Of a stretch of DNA of 18,761 bases, positions 1 to 8,017 are shown in pieces. How positions within the stretch are numbered: position 1 is the stretch's first letter; the number at the start of each line of letters is the position of its first letter. A program made the translations under genes and the position numbers. The notes under the pieces were generated by a model. The model worked only from the letters and a program-made list of their open reading frames with translations. It was not told where the DNA came from and ran no database searches. The DNA comes from CAYQDR01 sp964416315 (GTDB taxonomy: Bacteria; Methylomirabilota; Methylomirabilia; Rokubacteriales; DASRDR01): contig CAYQDR010000092.1 in assembly GCA_964416315.1 (NCBI GenBank), positions 1 through 18,761 of the forward strand. Direction: 5' to 3'.

Positions 1-76
1 CTTCGGCGCCGAGCGCCAGCAGCACCAGGCCCACGGCGGCGCCGAAGCGAGCGGCCCGCCTCGGTCGAGCGCTCAT
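1..76 (-). CDS. 5' end of a putative exported protein (partial, runs off left edge)
   Basis: Read on the minus strand, an ATG at 76 opens a frame with no stop up to the window edge, giving only 25 residues: MSARPRRAARFGAAVGLVLL followed by ALGAE. Five arginines ahead of a run of hydrophobic residues have the n-region/h-region shape of a Sec signal peptide or membrane anchor. That is all that can be seen, so the function is unknown. It is divergent from the + strand gene beginning at 249, and a TATAGT hexamer lies a few bases ahead of its ATG. The fragment is short enough to be chance, but the signal-like composition next to a -10-like box makes a real gene start plausible. Confidence 0.42.
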   Translation of the reverse strand, partial: MSARPRRAARFGAAVGLVLLALGAE

Positions 77-83
77 GCCCGCT

Positions 84-89
84 ACTATA
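84..89 (-). promoter_or_regulatory. Possible -10 box for the leftward gene
   Basis: On the minus strand the hexamer TATAGT (5 of 6 to TATAAT) ends 7 nt before the ATG at 76. Transcription would begin at or next to the start codon, giving a leaderless or nearly leaderless mRNA. I see no good -35 box at 17-18 nt upstream. The same TATAGT hexamer occurs in the stronger promoter at 2726-2731. The rest of 77-248 shows nothing else except the weak rightward promoter described separately. Confidence 0.28.
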
Positions 90-210
90 GCAGCGCGTGG
101 TCTCGTCGCCGAGTAATCGTTGCAGCCGATCCGGTCTACGAGTTCCTGGCCGCGGCGGGCGCGACCGGACAATGAGCCGCGCCCGGCGCCCTGCGATCCC
201 ACCAGAGCGC

Positions 211-239
211 TTGGTGGCGTCCCCGACGCGACGTAAGAT
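211..239 (+). promoter_or_regulatory. Possible weak sigma70-type promoter for the membrane/spermidine-synthase-like gene
   Basis: TTGGTG at 211-216 and TAAGAT at 234-239 are separated by 17 nt. They match the -35 and -10 consensus at 3 of 6 and 4 of 6 positions. The GTG start at 249 is only 9 nt beyond the -10 box and has no clear Shine-Dalgarno sequence. If this promoter is real, the transcript would be leaderless or nearly so. This is weak evidence in GC-rich DNA. Confidence 0.25.
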
Positions 240-248
240 GCGGGCAAG

Positions 249-2636
249 GTGGCGCCCGTGCGCCGCCGCCTGATGCGTACGAGCAGCGGCACGCTTCCAA
301 CCTGGCTCGTCGCCGGCTTCGTCGCCCTTTCCGGCTTTTGCGCGCTCGTCTATCAGGTCGTCTGGGAGCGGATGGTTCGCTTCAGCTTCGGCGGCGATTC
401 GATCTCGGGTGCGATCGTCACCGGGACGTTTCTCCTGGGGCTCGGGCTCGGAGCCCTCCTCTTCGGCCGCTGGCGCAGCGGCGCCTTCGCCGTCTTCGCG
501 CTCGTCCAGCTCGGCGTCGCCGCGTACGCCGTCGCGAGCTACCAGACCCTCTCCTCGCTCGCTCGAGTCCTGGGTCGCGTCATCAGCGTGTCGGTCGCCG
601 AGGCCGACGGCGTGCGGCTGCCGCTGGTGGTTGCCTGCATCCTGTTTCTCCTCCCGCCGTGCATCCTCATCGGCGGGACCACCCCCCTCATGTTCAACTG
701 CTTCATCGGGCCGGGACGATATCGGAGCAGCACGGTCGGGTGGCTGTACGGCCTCAACACCGTGGGCGCTGCCCTCGGAGTGCTCGCTGCGCCGTTCGTC
801 TTCCTGAACCGATGGAGCCTCCCGTCGACCCTCATGGTCGTCGGCGCCGCGAACCTGCTGCTGGGGATCGGGATCTGGCTGGCCGGCCGGCGGCTCCTCC
901 CGCTGGCTCCGGCGGAGGAGACGGAGGAGGGTCTCGAGGGACCGGAGCTCGGCCTGCCCGAGGGCGCGCTGCTCAGCCTGGCGTTCGTCTCCGGGTTCGT
1001 GTCGCTGGCGCTAGAGATCTCGCTGATCCGCGCCTTTTTCACCCTGAATCCGTCGTCGGCCTACAATTTTCCGGCCGTCCTCATGCCCTTCCTCCTCGCG
1101 GTGGGCCTCGGGAGCATCGTGCTGACGCGGCTGGACGCCGACGTGCCGGAGCGCGTGCTCCGTCGCGTGGGGTGGCTCTTCGTGGGCGGGGTGTGCGCGA
1201 TGCTCCTCGGGGTGGTCGCGAGCAGCCTGCTGACCCTCGGCGGGCTCCGGGGTGCCCTCCGCGAGCAGAGCCGGGCGCTCATGCTCGTCGTCTACGCGGC
1301 GGTCCTCGTCATGCCGACGCCGTTCCTGCTGAGCGGCGTGCTGCCGCTCCTCCTCCGTCTGGCTTCACGCACGGGGCGGCGGCTGCCCGCGAAGAGCGGC
1401 ACCCTGTACCTGGCGAACTCGGTCGGGGCGTTTGCCGGGGCGATGCTGACCCAGTTCGTCGGCTTCCCGTTCGTGGGGACTCGGGGCGTCCTGACCTCCA
1501 GCGTCGCGCTCGGCGCGCTGGCCGGGGGGGCATGCCTGATGCACGGGGCCCCGCGCGTCCGGCGCGCGCTCGCCTCCGGAGGTCTCGCGCTGGCGCTCAC
1601 GGGGGCCGCCCTCCTGGTGCCGGGCGTGGTCTGGGACCTCTACACGTTCGGTGTGACGGGCGCGAACGTTGACCGGGTGGAGGGCACGAGCGGAGTGGCC
1701 CTGATCCGGTGGCTTCCCTCGGGCGGGCGGCTCTACGTGAATGGCCAGTACATGTCGAGTCTCCCCGACGACGCCCGTCACGTTCAGCTGGTGAGCTTCG
1801 CGCTCTCGCTGGTCCGCCGTGAGGACGTCTTGTTGCTCGGCCTGGGCGCGGGGGGTGCGGTCCGCGAGCTGGTCCGCGATCCTGCGGTGAGGCGCGTCGA
1901 CGTCGTCGACTGGTCGCAGGAGCTGCCGAAGCTGCTCGAGATGCCGCGGCCGAGGGCGGTGCTCGCCGACGCACTCCGTCATCCGACGGTCAGGCTCTGC
2001 CGGTGCGACGCGCGGGTCGCCGTCACCCTGTACGAGGGGCGACTCTTCGATATCGTCATCGACGACCTCGCGGAGGCCAGCTGGGTTGGTGCGACGAGCG
2101 TCAAGTCGCAGGCGTACTTCCGACAGATCCGGCGGATCCTCAAGCCGTCCGGGGTGTTCGTCTACCGGGGCAACTACGCGCACGCGCGCGAGGCTGTGCT
2201 GGCCGGGCTCGTCTCGGTCTTCCCCGTCGTCCAGGAGCACGAGCGGGGCGTTGTCCTGTGTTCCGCCGGACCGATCGCGATCGACCGGGAGCGGGCGGAT
2301 GAAGTGCTGGCCGCCCGGCGTCGAGTCCTCGCCATCCCGACCACCCGCTACGCCGACTGGCTCATCGGCGGGCTCAGTCCCGTCCCGCCCGACCTGCCCG
2401 CGCGCGTCCCCCCGATCCGGGACGAACTGTTGATCTACGAGTACCCGCTGGACCCGCTCCGCGCGCTCCTGCCGGTGGCCGCCGGGGCTGGACCATCGGA
2501 GGGGGCCTCGACGGCCCCCTCCGAATCCTCCCCCAGGATACGTTGCGGCGGCGAAGCCGCCGCTCGGAGCGGACCACCATGGGCGCGTGGACGAGCGTCG
2601 CTTTGCGCCCGGTTAGTCCGACACGCGCCTGGCTGA
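249..2636 (+). CDS. Polytopic membrane protein with C-terminal spermidine-synthase-like domain
   Basis: The protein has 795 residues in this frame. Roughly the first 460 form about a dozen hydrophobic segments and include SGFCALVYQVVWER near residue 29, a hallmark of proteins annotated as fused MFS/spermidine synthase. A Rossmann-like methyltransferase/aminopropyltransferase domain follows, with a nucleotide-binding glycine motif GLGAGGA at 531-537, an acidic strand DVVDW shortly after, and IDDLAEAS around D605-D606. The glycine motif and the later acidic loop differ from true SpeE, so polyamine synthesis should not be assumed; substrate and reaction are unknown. GTG 249 is the longest start and an ATG at 273 is an alternative. 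The C-terminal ~45 codons (from about 2495) are translated from a 12-bp inverted repeat and a palindromic repeat and do not look like protein. The native end is probably near residue 750, so a lost stop or an assembly error is possible. Confidence 0.8.
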   Translation: MAPVRRRLMRTSSGTLPTWLVAGFVALSGFCALVYQVVWERMVRFSFGGDSISGAIVTGTFLLGLGLGALLFGRWRSGAFAVFALVQLGVAAYAVASYQTLSSLARVLGRVISVSVAEADGVRLPLVVACILFLLPPCILIGGTTPLMFNCFIGPGRYRSSTVGWLYGLNTVGAALGVLAAPFVFLNRWSLPSTLMVVGAANLLLGIGIWLAGRRLLPLAPAEETEEGLEGPELGLPEGALLSLAFVSGFVSLALEISLIRAFFTLNPSSAYNFPAVLMPFLLAVGLGSIVLTRLDADVPERVLRRVGWLFVGGVCAMLLGVVASSLLTLGGLRGALREQSRALMLVVYAAVLVMPTPFLLSGVLPLLLRLASRTGRRLPAKSGTLYLANSVGAFAGAMLTQFVGFPFVGTRGVLTSSVALGALAGGACLMHGAPRVRRALASGGLALALTGAALLVPGVVWDLYTFGVTGANVDRVEGTSGVALIRWLPSGGRLYVNGQYMSSLPDDARHVQLVSFALSLVRREDVLLLGLGAGGAVRELVRDPAVRRVDVVDWSQELPKLLEMPRPRAVLADALRHPTVRLCRCDARVAVTLYEGRLFDIVIDDLAEASWVGATSVKSQAYFRQIRRILKPSGVFVYRGNYAHAREAVLAGLVSVFPVVQEHERGVVLCSAGPIAIDRERADEVLAARRRVLAIPTTRYADWLIGGLSPVPPDLPARVPPIRDELLIYEYPLDPLRALLPVAAGAGPSEGASTAPSESSPRIRCGGEAAARSGPPWARGRASLCARLVRHAPG
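2496..2524 (+). terminator. Strong hairpin, probable intrinsic-terminator-like element
   Basis: The perfect 12-bp stem TCGGAGGGGGCC / GGCCCCCTCCGA encloses the 5-nt loop TCGAC. No T-tract follows (ATCCTCCC), as is common in GC-rich genomes. It lies at the end of the recognisable part of the upstream membrane-protein gene and well before the next promoter. It is therefore best read as that gene's transcription end or an mRNA-stabilising stem, even though the open frame formally continues through it. Confidence 0.55.
2541..2571 (+). repeat. REP-like palindromic repeat, copy 1
   Basis: This 31-nt element contains the perfect 8-bp stem GCGGCGGC / GCCGCCGC around a GAA loop, flanked by CGTT on the left and TCGGAGCG on the right. 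It matches the reverse complement of 17724-17754 at 26 of 31 positions, including both flanks. One stem difference is a compensated pair (G-C here, C-G there). It lies 16 nt after the terminator-like hairpin, the usual place for extragenic palindromes. It overlaps the doubtful C-terminal extension of the upstream reading frame. Confidence 0.55.
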
Positions 2637-2701
2637 CGCGGAGTCGGCGGTGTGCGGGCGGCGCGAGGGGCGTCTCCCGAGGGCATCGGCGACCGCGCCG
2701 T

Positions 2702-2731
2702 TTGACAATGTGTGAGGGCGCCCCCTATAGT
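2702..2731 (+). promoter_or_regulatory. sigma70-type promoter of the TPR-efp-acc operon
   Basis: A perfect TTGACA (2702-2707) is followed after 18 nt by TATAGT (2726-2731), 5 of 6 to consensus. This is the best promoter in the window and stands out in DNA this GC-rich. Transcription would start near 2738 and leave a ~33-nt leader with GGGAG ahead of the TTG start at 2771. All following genes to 9219 are tightly spaced on the same strand, so this is probably the main promoter for all seven. Confidence 0.65.
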
Positions 2732-2770
2732 GGGCATGGCCCGGCGCAGCACCCCCGGCCGGGAGCTCCA

Positions 2771-3400
2771 TTGCCGACCGCCGACGAGATCCGCCATTAC
2801 GCGGCCCGACTCGACCGGGAGCCCAGCTCCCAGGGGTTCGCCGCGCTCGCGGACGCGTACCGGCGGGCCGGCCGCCTGGACGATGCCATCGCGCTCTGCC
2901 GCGAAGGGCTCGACCGCTACCCGGCGTACTCGACGGCGCGGTTCATCCTCGCCAAGGCGCTCGTCGATCGGGGCGACCTGGCCGCGGCGCGGGGCGAGGT
3001 CGAGCGTTTCCTCGAGCGGGAGCCCGATCACGAGCCGGCGCTCCGCATCGCGGCGGAGTGCGCGCTCCGGCTGGGCGACCCGCGCGGGGCCCTGACCCGT
3101 GTCAGACGGCTCGCCGTCTTCGAGCCCGACGACCGGGCGGCCCAGGGGCAACTCAGAGCGCTCGAGGCGGCGGTGGGACGGGGGGCGGGGCGGGAGGCCG
3201 GGGGGCTGTGGCCCCTCCTCGCCGACGACACCTACGCTACGGTCACGTTCGGCGACCTGTGCCTGGGGCAGGGGCTCCTGGACGAGGCGACGGCGGTCTT
3301 CAGCCGGATCGTCGTGCGGAGCCCCGGCCACGAGGTCGCCCGCGAGCGGCTGGCGGAGCTGGGCCGTCCCAGAGGCCAGCCGCGACGGTCACGAGGGTAG
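2771..3400 (+). CDS. Tetratricopeptide-repeat protein
   Basis: The protein has about 209 residues, is soluble, has no signal peptide, and is almost entirely TPR-like helix pairs. Examples are FAALADAYRRAGRLDDAIAL near residues 18-37, then a unit ending LEREPDHEPAL, then ECALRLGDPRGAL and a C-terminal GDLCLGQGLLDEATAVF. TPR arrays mediate protein-protein contacts; the partner is unknown. The frame is open back to 2543, but the promoter lies inside that stretch. I therefore choose TTG 2771, which has GGGAG 5 nt upstream; the in-frame ATG at 2708 sits in the promoter spacer. The stop is 3 nt before efp, so the two genes are co-transcribed. A linker rich in Gly and Arg separates the last repeat unit. 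Confidence 0.78.
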   Translation: MPTADEIRHYAARLDREPSSQGFAALADAYRRAGRLDDAIALCREGLDRYPAYSTARFILAKALVDRGDLAAARGEVERFLEREPDHEPALRIAAECALRLGDPRGALTRVRRLAVFEPDDRAAQGQLRALEAAVGRGAGREAGGLWPLLADDTYATVTFGDLCLGQGLLDEATAVFSRIVVRSPGHEVARERLAELGRPRGQPRRSRG

Positions 3401-3403
3401 CGC

Positions 3404-3964
3404 ATGCCGGTATCCACCGCGGAGTTCCGCAAGGGTCTCAAGATCCAGCTCGACGGCACGCCGTACACGATCGTCGAGTTCCAGCACGTGAAGCCCGGCA
3501 AAGGCGGCGCGTTCGTCCGGACGAAGCTCAAGCACGTCCGGCTGGGCACGGTGGTGGACCGAACGTTCCGATCGGGTGAGAAGTTCGAGTTGGTGGACTT
3601 CGAGCAGAAGCCGATGCAGTTCCTCTACCGGGACGACCGGTACCACTTCATGAGCCTCGAGACCTACGAGCAGGTCGCCCTGTCGCGGGAGGAAGTCGGG
3701 GACGCCGCCGACTATCTGAAGGAGGACATGGAGGTCGAGCTGCTCTACCTGAACGCGTCGCCGTTCGGGGTGGAGCTTCCGACGTTCGCCGAGCTGCGTG
3801 TCGCCAAGACCGATCCCGGCGTGCGCGGCGACACGGCCTCGGGGGGCTCGAAGCCGGCCACGCTCGAGACGGGGGCGGTCGTCCAGGTTCCGCTCTTCAT
3901 CGACGAGGGCGATGTCGTCAAGATCGACACCCGGACGGGCGCGTACATCGAGCGCGCCGGATGA
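3404..3964 (+). CDS. efp: Elongation factor P
   Basis: EF-P binds between the P and E sites of the ribosome and relieves stalling at consecutive prolines. The 186-residue length is standard. The N-terminal KOW-like domain includes VKPGKGGAFVRTKLK, in which K33 corresponds to the lysine (K34 in E. coli numbering) that is post-translationally modified in many bacteria. The OB domains follow, with the C-terminal signature DTASGGSKPATLETG and then VQVPLFIDEGDVVKIDTRTG. GAGGG sits 6 nt before the ATG. The pairing with the acetyl-CoA carboxylase genes is a familiar bacterial arrangement. No modification enzyme (EpmA/EpmB or others) is visible here, so the modification type cannot be told. Confidence 0.97.
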   Translation: MPVSTAEFRKGLKIQLDGTPYTIVEFQHVKPGKGGAFVRTKLKHVRLGTVVDRTFRSGEKFELVDFEQKPMQFLYRDDRYHFMSLETYEQVALSREEVGDAADYLKEDMEVELLYLNASPFGVELPTFAELRVAKTDPGVRGDTASGGSKPATLETGAVVQVPLFIDEGDVVKIDTRTGAYIERAG

Positions 3965-4052
3965 CGTGATGCCGACTCGACAGCCGACCGGCCCGGACAA
4001 GCCCGAGGACGCGGCGCCGCGGCGCTCGTCGGCGCGCTCCGAGGAGGCGCGG

Positions 4053-4472
<420 letters not shown>

Positions 4473-4495
4473 CGAGGCGTCGGCCCTCCGCCGTC

Positions 4496-5992
4496 ATGTT
4501 CTGTCGTCACTGCTGGGCGAACATCCCCGACGGAAGTCCACAGTGCCCGAAGTGCGAGGCCGACCCGCGGGCCGCGCCTGCCGCGGGCGCGGAGGCGTCG
4601 ACGCGGGCTCCGGCGTCGGGCCCCCGCCGCCCCGCGCGGAAATCGGACGCGACGAGCCGCCTGACGACCGGCCTGCTCCTCGTCCTCGGGATCATGGTGG
4701 CCGGCCTCCTGGTCACGCGATGGCTCGAGCGGCAGGAGACCGGGGAGGCCGGGCGCCCGGGCCTGCAGGGCGGCGCGGCCCCCGGGTCGGGGCAGGCGCT
4801 CCCGGTCGTCGAGCCGGGCGCCCAGGCCGGCGGCGGAGCCGAGGCAGCGCTGGCCAGCGAGGCGCTCGCCCTCTACCGCCGGGGCCGGGTGGCCGAGCCC
4901 TGCGAGCGGTACCGCGAGGTGGCCGGCCAGGTGCGGACGGACGAAGCGCGGCGGGATTGGGGCGCGTGCCTCGCGCGGCTCGCACGGGACGCGCAGCAGG
5001 CGAACGATCCGCCGCTCGCCGTCCAGCGCTATCAGGAGTCGCTCGAAGCCTACACGGCGTCGCCGGGGGTCTGGATGGGGCTGGCGCTCCTGTACAGCAG
5101 GGCCGACGACCTCGACCGGGCTCAGCGCGTGCTCGAGGAGGCAACACGGTCCCTGCCGGGCGACGCCGACATCCTCTACCTCCTCGCGCAGGTGCAGGAG
5201 CGCCGGGGCCAGACACGCGAGGCGGTGGAGACCCTGCGGCGGCTCCTCGCGGCGCACCCCGGCCATGGCCGCGGCCGGACCCTCCTCGCGTCCCTGGAGC
5301 GCGAGCAGAAGGTCGAGGGCTCGTACTGGACGCAGGAGAGCCGTCACTTCCTGGTCCGGTACGAGGGAGCGCGCGGGATCGACGTCGGTCGCTCGGTCAC
5401 CGATGTCCTGGAGGAGGCGTACGAGTCGATCGGGCGGGACCTGGGCGCGTTCCCCCAGGACCGCGTGCAGGTCGGCATCTACACGACCGAGGTGCTGGGT
5501 CAGGTCCTCGGGTTCCCCGCGCACTTCGTCCGCGGCGCGTACGACCGTTACAAGATCCGGCTCAACCTGGCCGAGTCGGTCGCCTACTCCAACGACCTCT
5601 CGCGGCTCGTCCGGCACGAGTACAGCCACCTCGTGATCCACATCGCGACCAACGGCCGGGCGCCGGTGTGGCTCCACGAAGGGCTCGCCCAGGTCATGGA
5701 ACCGAGCGCGGCGCCCCGCTTCATCGACGTGAGCATCCCGCGGGAGTTCCTGACCCTGAGCGGCGTTGATCGGTTGGCCCGCGGCGGCAACATCGTGGCC
5801 GTCAACGCGGGGTACGACCTCGCCCACGTGGCCGCGGCGTACCTGGTCGAGCGCGGCGGCGTGTCGGCCATGCGCGAGTTCCTGGGGCGGCTCGGTCGCG
5901 GCGAGGCGCTTCCCGAGGCGATGCGCGGGGCCTTCGGCTTCGGCCCCGACGAGGTGGAGGGCCGACTCCGCGCCGCCGCGGGGAAGAGCTGA
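4496..5992 (+). CDS. Zinc-ribbon, membrane-anchored TPR protein with MA-type metallopeptidase domain
   Basis: The protein has 498 residues in clear modules. A zinc ribbon at the extreme N terminus has CRHC (C3, C6) and CPKC (C17, C20). A Pro/Ala-rich linker precedes one transmembrane helix at about 57-77 (LTTGLLLVLGIMVAGLLV). Another low-complexity linker is followed by TPR-like repeats at about 120-265, then a gluzincin-type peptidase domain. That domain carries HEYSH (H374, E375, H378), and E395 in WLHEGLAQ is the likely third zinc ligand, so the catalytic residues are intact. The predicted topology puts the ribbon in the cytoplasm and the TPR-peptidase part outside. The gene starts 23 nt after accB and ends 4 nt before accC, so it belongs to the operon, but no substrate or link to fatty-acid synthesis is known from sequence. 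Confidence 0.85.
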   Translation: MFCRHCWANIPDGSPQCPKCEADPRAAPAAGAEASTRAPASGPRRPARKSDATSRLTTGLLLVLGIMVAGLLVTRWLERQETGEAGRPGLQGGAAPGSGQALPVVEPGAQAGGGAEAALASEALALYRRGRVAEPCERYREVAGQVRTDEARRDWGACLARLARDAQQANDPPLAVQRYQESLEAYTASPGVWMGLALLYSRADDLDRAQRVLEEATRSLPGDADILYLLAQVQERRGQTREAVETLRRLLAAHPGHGRGRTLLASLEREQKVEGSYWTQESRHFLVRYEGARGIDVGRSVTDVLEEAYESIGRDLGAFPQDRVQVGIYTTEVLGQVLGFPAHFVRGAYDRYKIRLNLAESVAYSNDLSRLVRHEYSHLVIHIATNGRAPVWLHEGLAQVMEPSAAPRFIDVSIPREFLTLSGVDRLARGGNIVAVNAGYDLAHVAAAYLVERGGVSAMREFLGRLGRGEALPEAMRGAFGFGPDEVEGRLRAAAGKS

Positions 5993-5996
5993 GCCG

Positions 5997-7331
5997 GTGT
6001 TCGCGAAGATTCTGATCGCCAACCGGGGCGAGATCGCGCTGCGCATCCTCCGGACCTGCCGGGAGATGGGCATCCAGTCGGTCGTCGCCTACTCGAAGGC
6101 CGACGCGCACTCGCTGCCGGTCCTGCTCGCCGACGAGAGCGTGTGCGTGGGGCCCGAAGAGAGCCGGCTGAGCTACCTGAACATCCCGAGCCTGATCTCG
6201 GCGGCCGAGATCACCGACGCGGAGGCGATCCACCCGGGCTACGGGTTCCTCGCGGAGAGCGCCGCCTTCGCCGAGATCTGCCGCGCCTGCTCGATCCGCT
6301 TCATCGGCCCGACTCCCGAGACGATCCGGCTGCTCGGGGACAAGGTACGCGCGCGCGAGCTGGCGCGGAAGAGCGAGGTGCCCCTGCTCCCGGGCAGCGA
6401 GGGCGCCATCCGCGACGAGGCCGAGGCGCGGGCCTGGGCCGAGGAGATCGGGTTCCCCGTGCTGCTCAAGGCGGCGATGGGGGGCGGGGGCCGCGGGATG
6501 CGGGTGGTGCGCGACATGGCCGGCCTCGCCGGGGCCGTGCAGACGTGCCAGGCCGAGGCCGCCGCGGCCTTCGGGGCGTCCGAGGTCTACCTCGAGCGGT
6601 TCGTCGAGGGCGCGCGGCACGTCGAGGTCCAGGTCCTCGGCGACGCCCACGGCCGGCTGGTCCACCTCGGGGAGCGCGACTGCTCGATCCAGCGCCGGCA
6701 CCAGAAGCTCCTCGAGGAGACGCCCTCGCCGGCGGCCACGCCGGCCACCCGTCGGGAGCTCACGCAGGCGGCGCTGCGCCTCTGCCGGGCCGCCGGCTAC
6801 GAGAGCGCCGGGACGGTCGAGTTCATCCTGGACGCGCAGGGGCGCTTCTACTTCCTCGAGGTCAACACGCGCATCCAGGTCGAGCACCCGGTGACCGAGA
6901 TGGTGACGGGCGTGGATCTCATCCGCGCGCAGATCCGGGTCGCCGCGGGCGAGCCCCTCGGCCTCACCGAGGAGGCGATCCGCTTCCAGGGCCACGCGAT
7001 CGAGTGCCGGATCGCCGCCGAGGACCCCGTGACCTTCGCCCCGAACCCCGGCCGCGTCACGGCGTACCTCCCGCCGGGCGGGTTCGGCGTCCGCGTGGAC
7101 AGTCACTGCTTCGCCGGCTACGTCGTCCCCCCGCACTACGACTCGCTGGTCGCCAAGCTCATCGTGCACGGCGCCGACCGCGGGGAGGCGATCGCCCGGA
7201 TGCGCCGGGCGCTCGCCGAGTTCACGCTCGAGGGCATCCGGAGCACGATCCCCTTCCACCAGCGGCTCCTCGCCGACCCCCGGTTCGTGGAGGGGCAGTA
7301 CTCGACGGCGCTTCTCGAGACGGAGATCTAA
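5997..7331 (+). CDS. accC: Biotin carboxylase subunit of acetyl-CoA carboxylase
   Basis: AccC uses ATP and bicarbonate to carboxylate biotin on AccB. Its 444 residues match the family length. The N-terminal domain begins FAKILIANRGEIALRIL, with HPGYGFLAE further on. The ATP-grasp glycine loop GGGGRGM lies at 162-168. The signature EVNTRIQVEHPVTE places E288, N290, R292, Q294 and E296 at the same numbers as the E. coli catalytic residues, and R338 is also in place. GTG 5997 is chosen because the protein begins exactly where AccC proteins do; the frame is open upstream only as a shadow of the preceding gene. No AccA or AccD carboxyltransferase gene is in the window. A paralogous acyl-CoA or pyruvate carboxylase subunit is possible, but adjacency to AccB and EF-P argues for the fatty-acid enzyme. 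Confidence 0.96.
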   Translation: MFAKILIANRGEIALRILRTCREMGIQSVVAYSKADAHSLPVLLADESVCVGPEESRLSYLNIPSLISAAEITDAEAIHPGYGFLAESAAFAEICRACSIRFIGPTPETIRLLGDKVRARELARKSEVPLLPGSEGAIRDEAEARAWAEEIGFPVLLKAAMGGGGRGMRVVRDMAGLAGAVQTCQAEAAAAFGASEVYLERFVEGARHVEVQVLGDAHGRLVHLGERDCSIQRRHQKLLEETPSPAATPATRRELTQAALRLCRAAGYESAGTVEFILDAQGRFYFLEVNTRIQVEHPVTEMVTGVDLIRAQIRVAAGEPLGLTEEAIRFQGHAIECRIAAEDPVTFAPNPGRVTAYLPPGGFGVRVDSHCFAGYVVPPHYDSLVAKLIVHGADRGEAIARMRRALAEFTLEGIRSTIPFHQRLLADPRFVEGQYSTALLETEI

Positions 7332-7342
7332 CGGGGGCGGGG

Positions 7343-8017
7343 GTGGAGGGTCGCGCCGCGCCCCGGCCGCCGCTCGACCTCTACGTCATCCTGGATCGCG
7401 CCGCCTCCGGCGGCCGGGACCTGGTCGCGCTCGCGGGGGCCGTCCTCGGGGCCGGGGTGCGCTGGATCCAGCTCCGTGACAAGGAGGCGACGACTCGCGG
7501 GCTGACGACCCTGGCCCGGGAGATGGGTGCGCGCGTGCGGGCGGCGGGCGGGGTGTTCGTCGTCAACGACCGGCTCGACGTCGCGCTGGCCGTGGGCGCC
7601 GACGGCGTCCACCTGGGCCAGGACGACCTCCCCGCCGCGGAGGGCCGCCGCCTGGCCCCGGGCCTGGTCCTCGGGGTCTCGACCCACAGCCTCGAGCAGG
7701 CGCGGCGGGCCCAGGCCGACGGAGCGGACTACCTGGCGCTGGGATCGATCTTTCCCACGGGCTCCAAGGCGAGCTTCGAGCTGGTCGGGCTCGAGGCCCT
7801 GCGCCTGGTCCGACCCCACGTGACCGTGCCGCTCGTCGCCATCGGGGGCATCACCGTGGACCGGGTCCCGTCCGTTCTCGCGGCCGGCGCCGACGCGGTC
7901 GCGGTCATCTCCGCGATCGGCCTCGCCGGCGACCCGGCGGCGGCCACGGCCGCGTTCCTCCAGGCCATACGGCAGGCGCGACGTCCGGCCGCGCCCCCGG
8001 AGCACATGGCCCGATGA
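7343..8017 (+). CDS. thiE: Thiamine phosphate synthase
   Basis: This joins the pyrimidine (HMP-PP) and thiazole phosphate moieties to give thiamine phosphate, in a soluble TIM barrel. It has 224 residues from GTG 7343. Family motifs appear in order: WIQLRDKEATTR (Q43, R45, K47), FVVNDRLDVAL (N75, D76), GADGVHLGQDDLP, LGVSTHSLEQA, YLALGSIFPTGSK and VAIGGIT. It starts 11 nt after accC, and its stop overlaps the next gene's start as ATGA. No other thiamine gene is in the window, and I saw no TPP-riboswitch-like leader ahead of it. It is therefore probably expressed from the shared operon promoter. Confidence 0.95.
   Translation: MEGRAAPRPPLDLYVILDRAASGGRDLVALAGAVLGAGVRWIQLRDKEATTRGLTTLAREMGARVRAAGGVFVVNDRLDVALAVGADGVHLGQDDLPAAEGRRLAPGLVLGVSTHSLEQARRAQADGADYLALGSIFPTGSKASFELVGLEALRLVRPHVTVPLVAIGGITVDRVPSVLAAGADAVAVISAIGLAGDPAAATAAFLQAIRQARRPAAPPEHMAR

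Noticed and set aside
2543..2770. Longer start for the TPR gene beginning at 2543
   Set aside because: This stretch contains the palindromic repeat and a near-consensus promoter, and its translation is Arg-rich without TPR character. TTG 2771 has a ribosome-binding site after the promoter.
2736..3095. ATG at 2736 immediately after the TATAGT box, as a leaderless gene
   Set aside because: Its frame is a Ser/Arg/Pro-rich shadow of the TPR protein with no domain and ends inside it.
3798..4052. Longer accB start inside efp, or at 3969
   Set aside because: Residues before 4053 are either a shadow of efp or low-complexity. ATG 4053 has GAGGAGG upstream and begins with the typical AccB helix.
7332..7342. 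TPP riboswitch expected before a thiamine biosynthesis gene
   Set aside because: Only 11 nt separate accC from thiE and no THI-box-like sequence was seen in the accC 3' end. There is no room for a riboswitch.
6143..8017. A 624-codon + strand frame that would fuse an Arg/Gly/Pro-rich region to ThiE
   Set aside because: The first 400 codons are an out-of-frame reading of accC. Only the part from GTG 7343 resembles a protein, and it is a complete ThiE.
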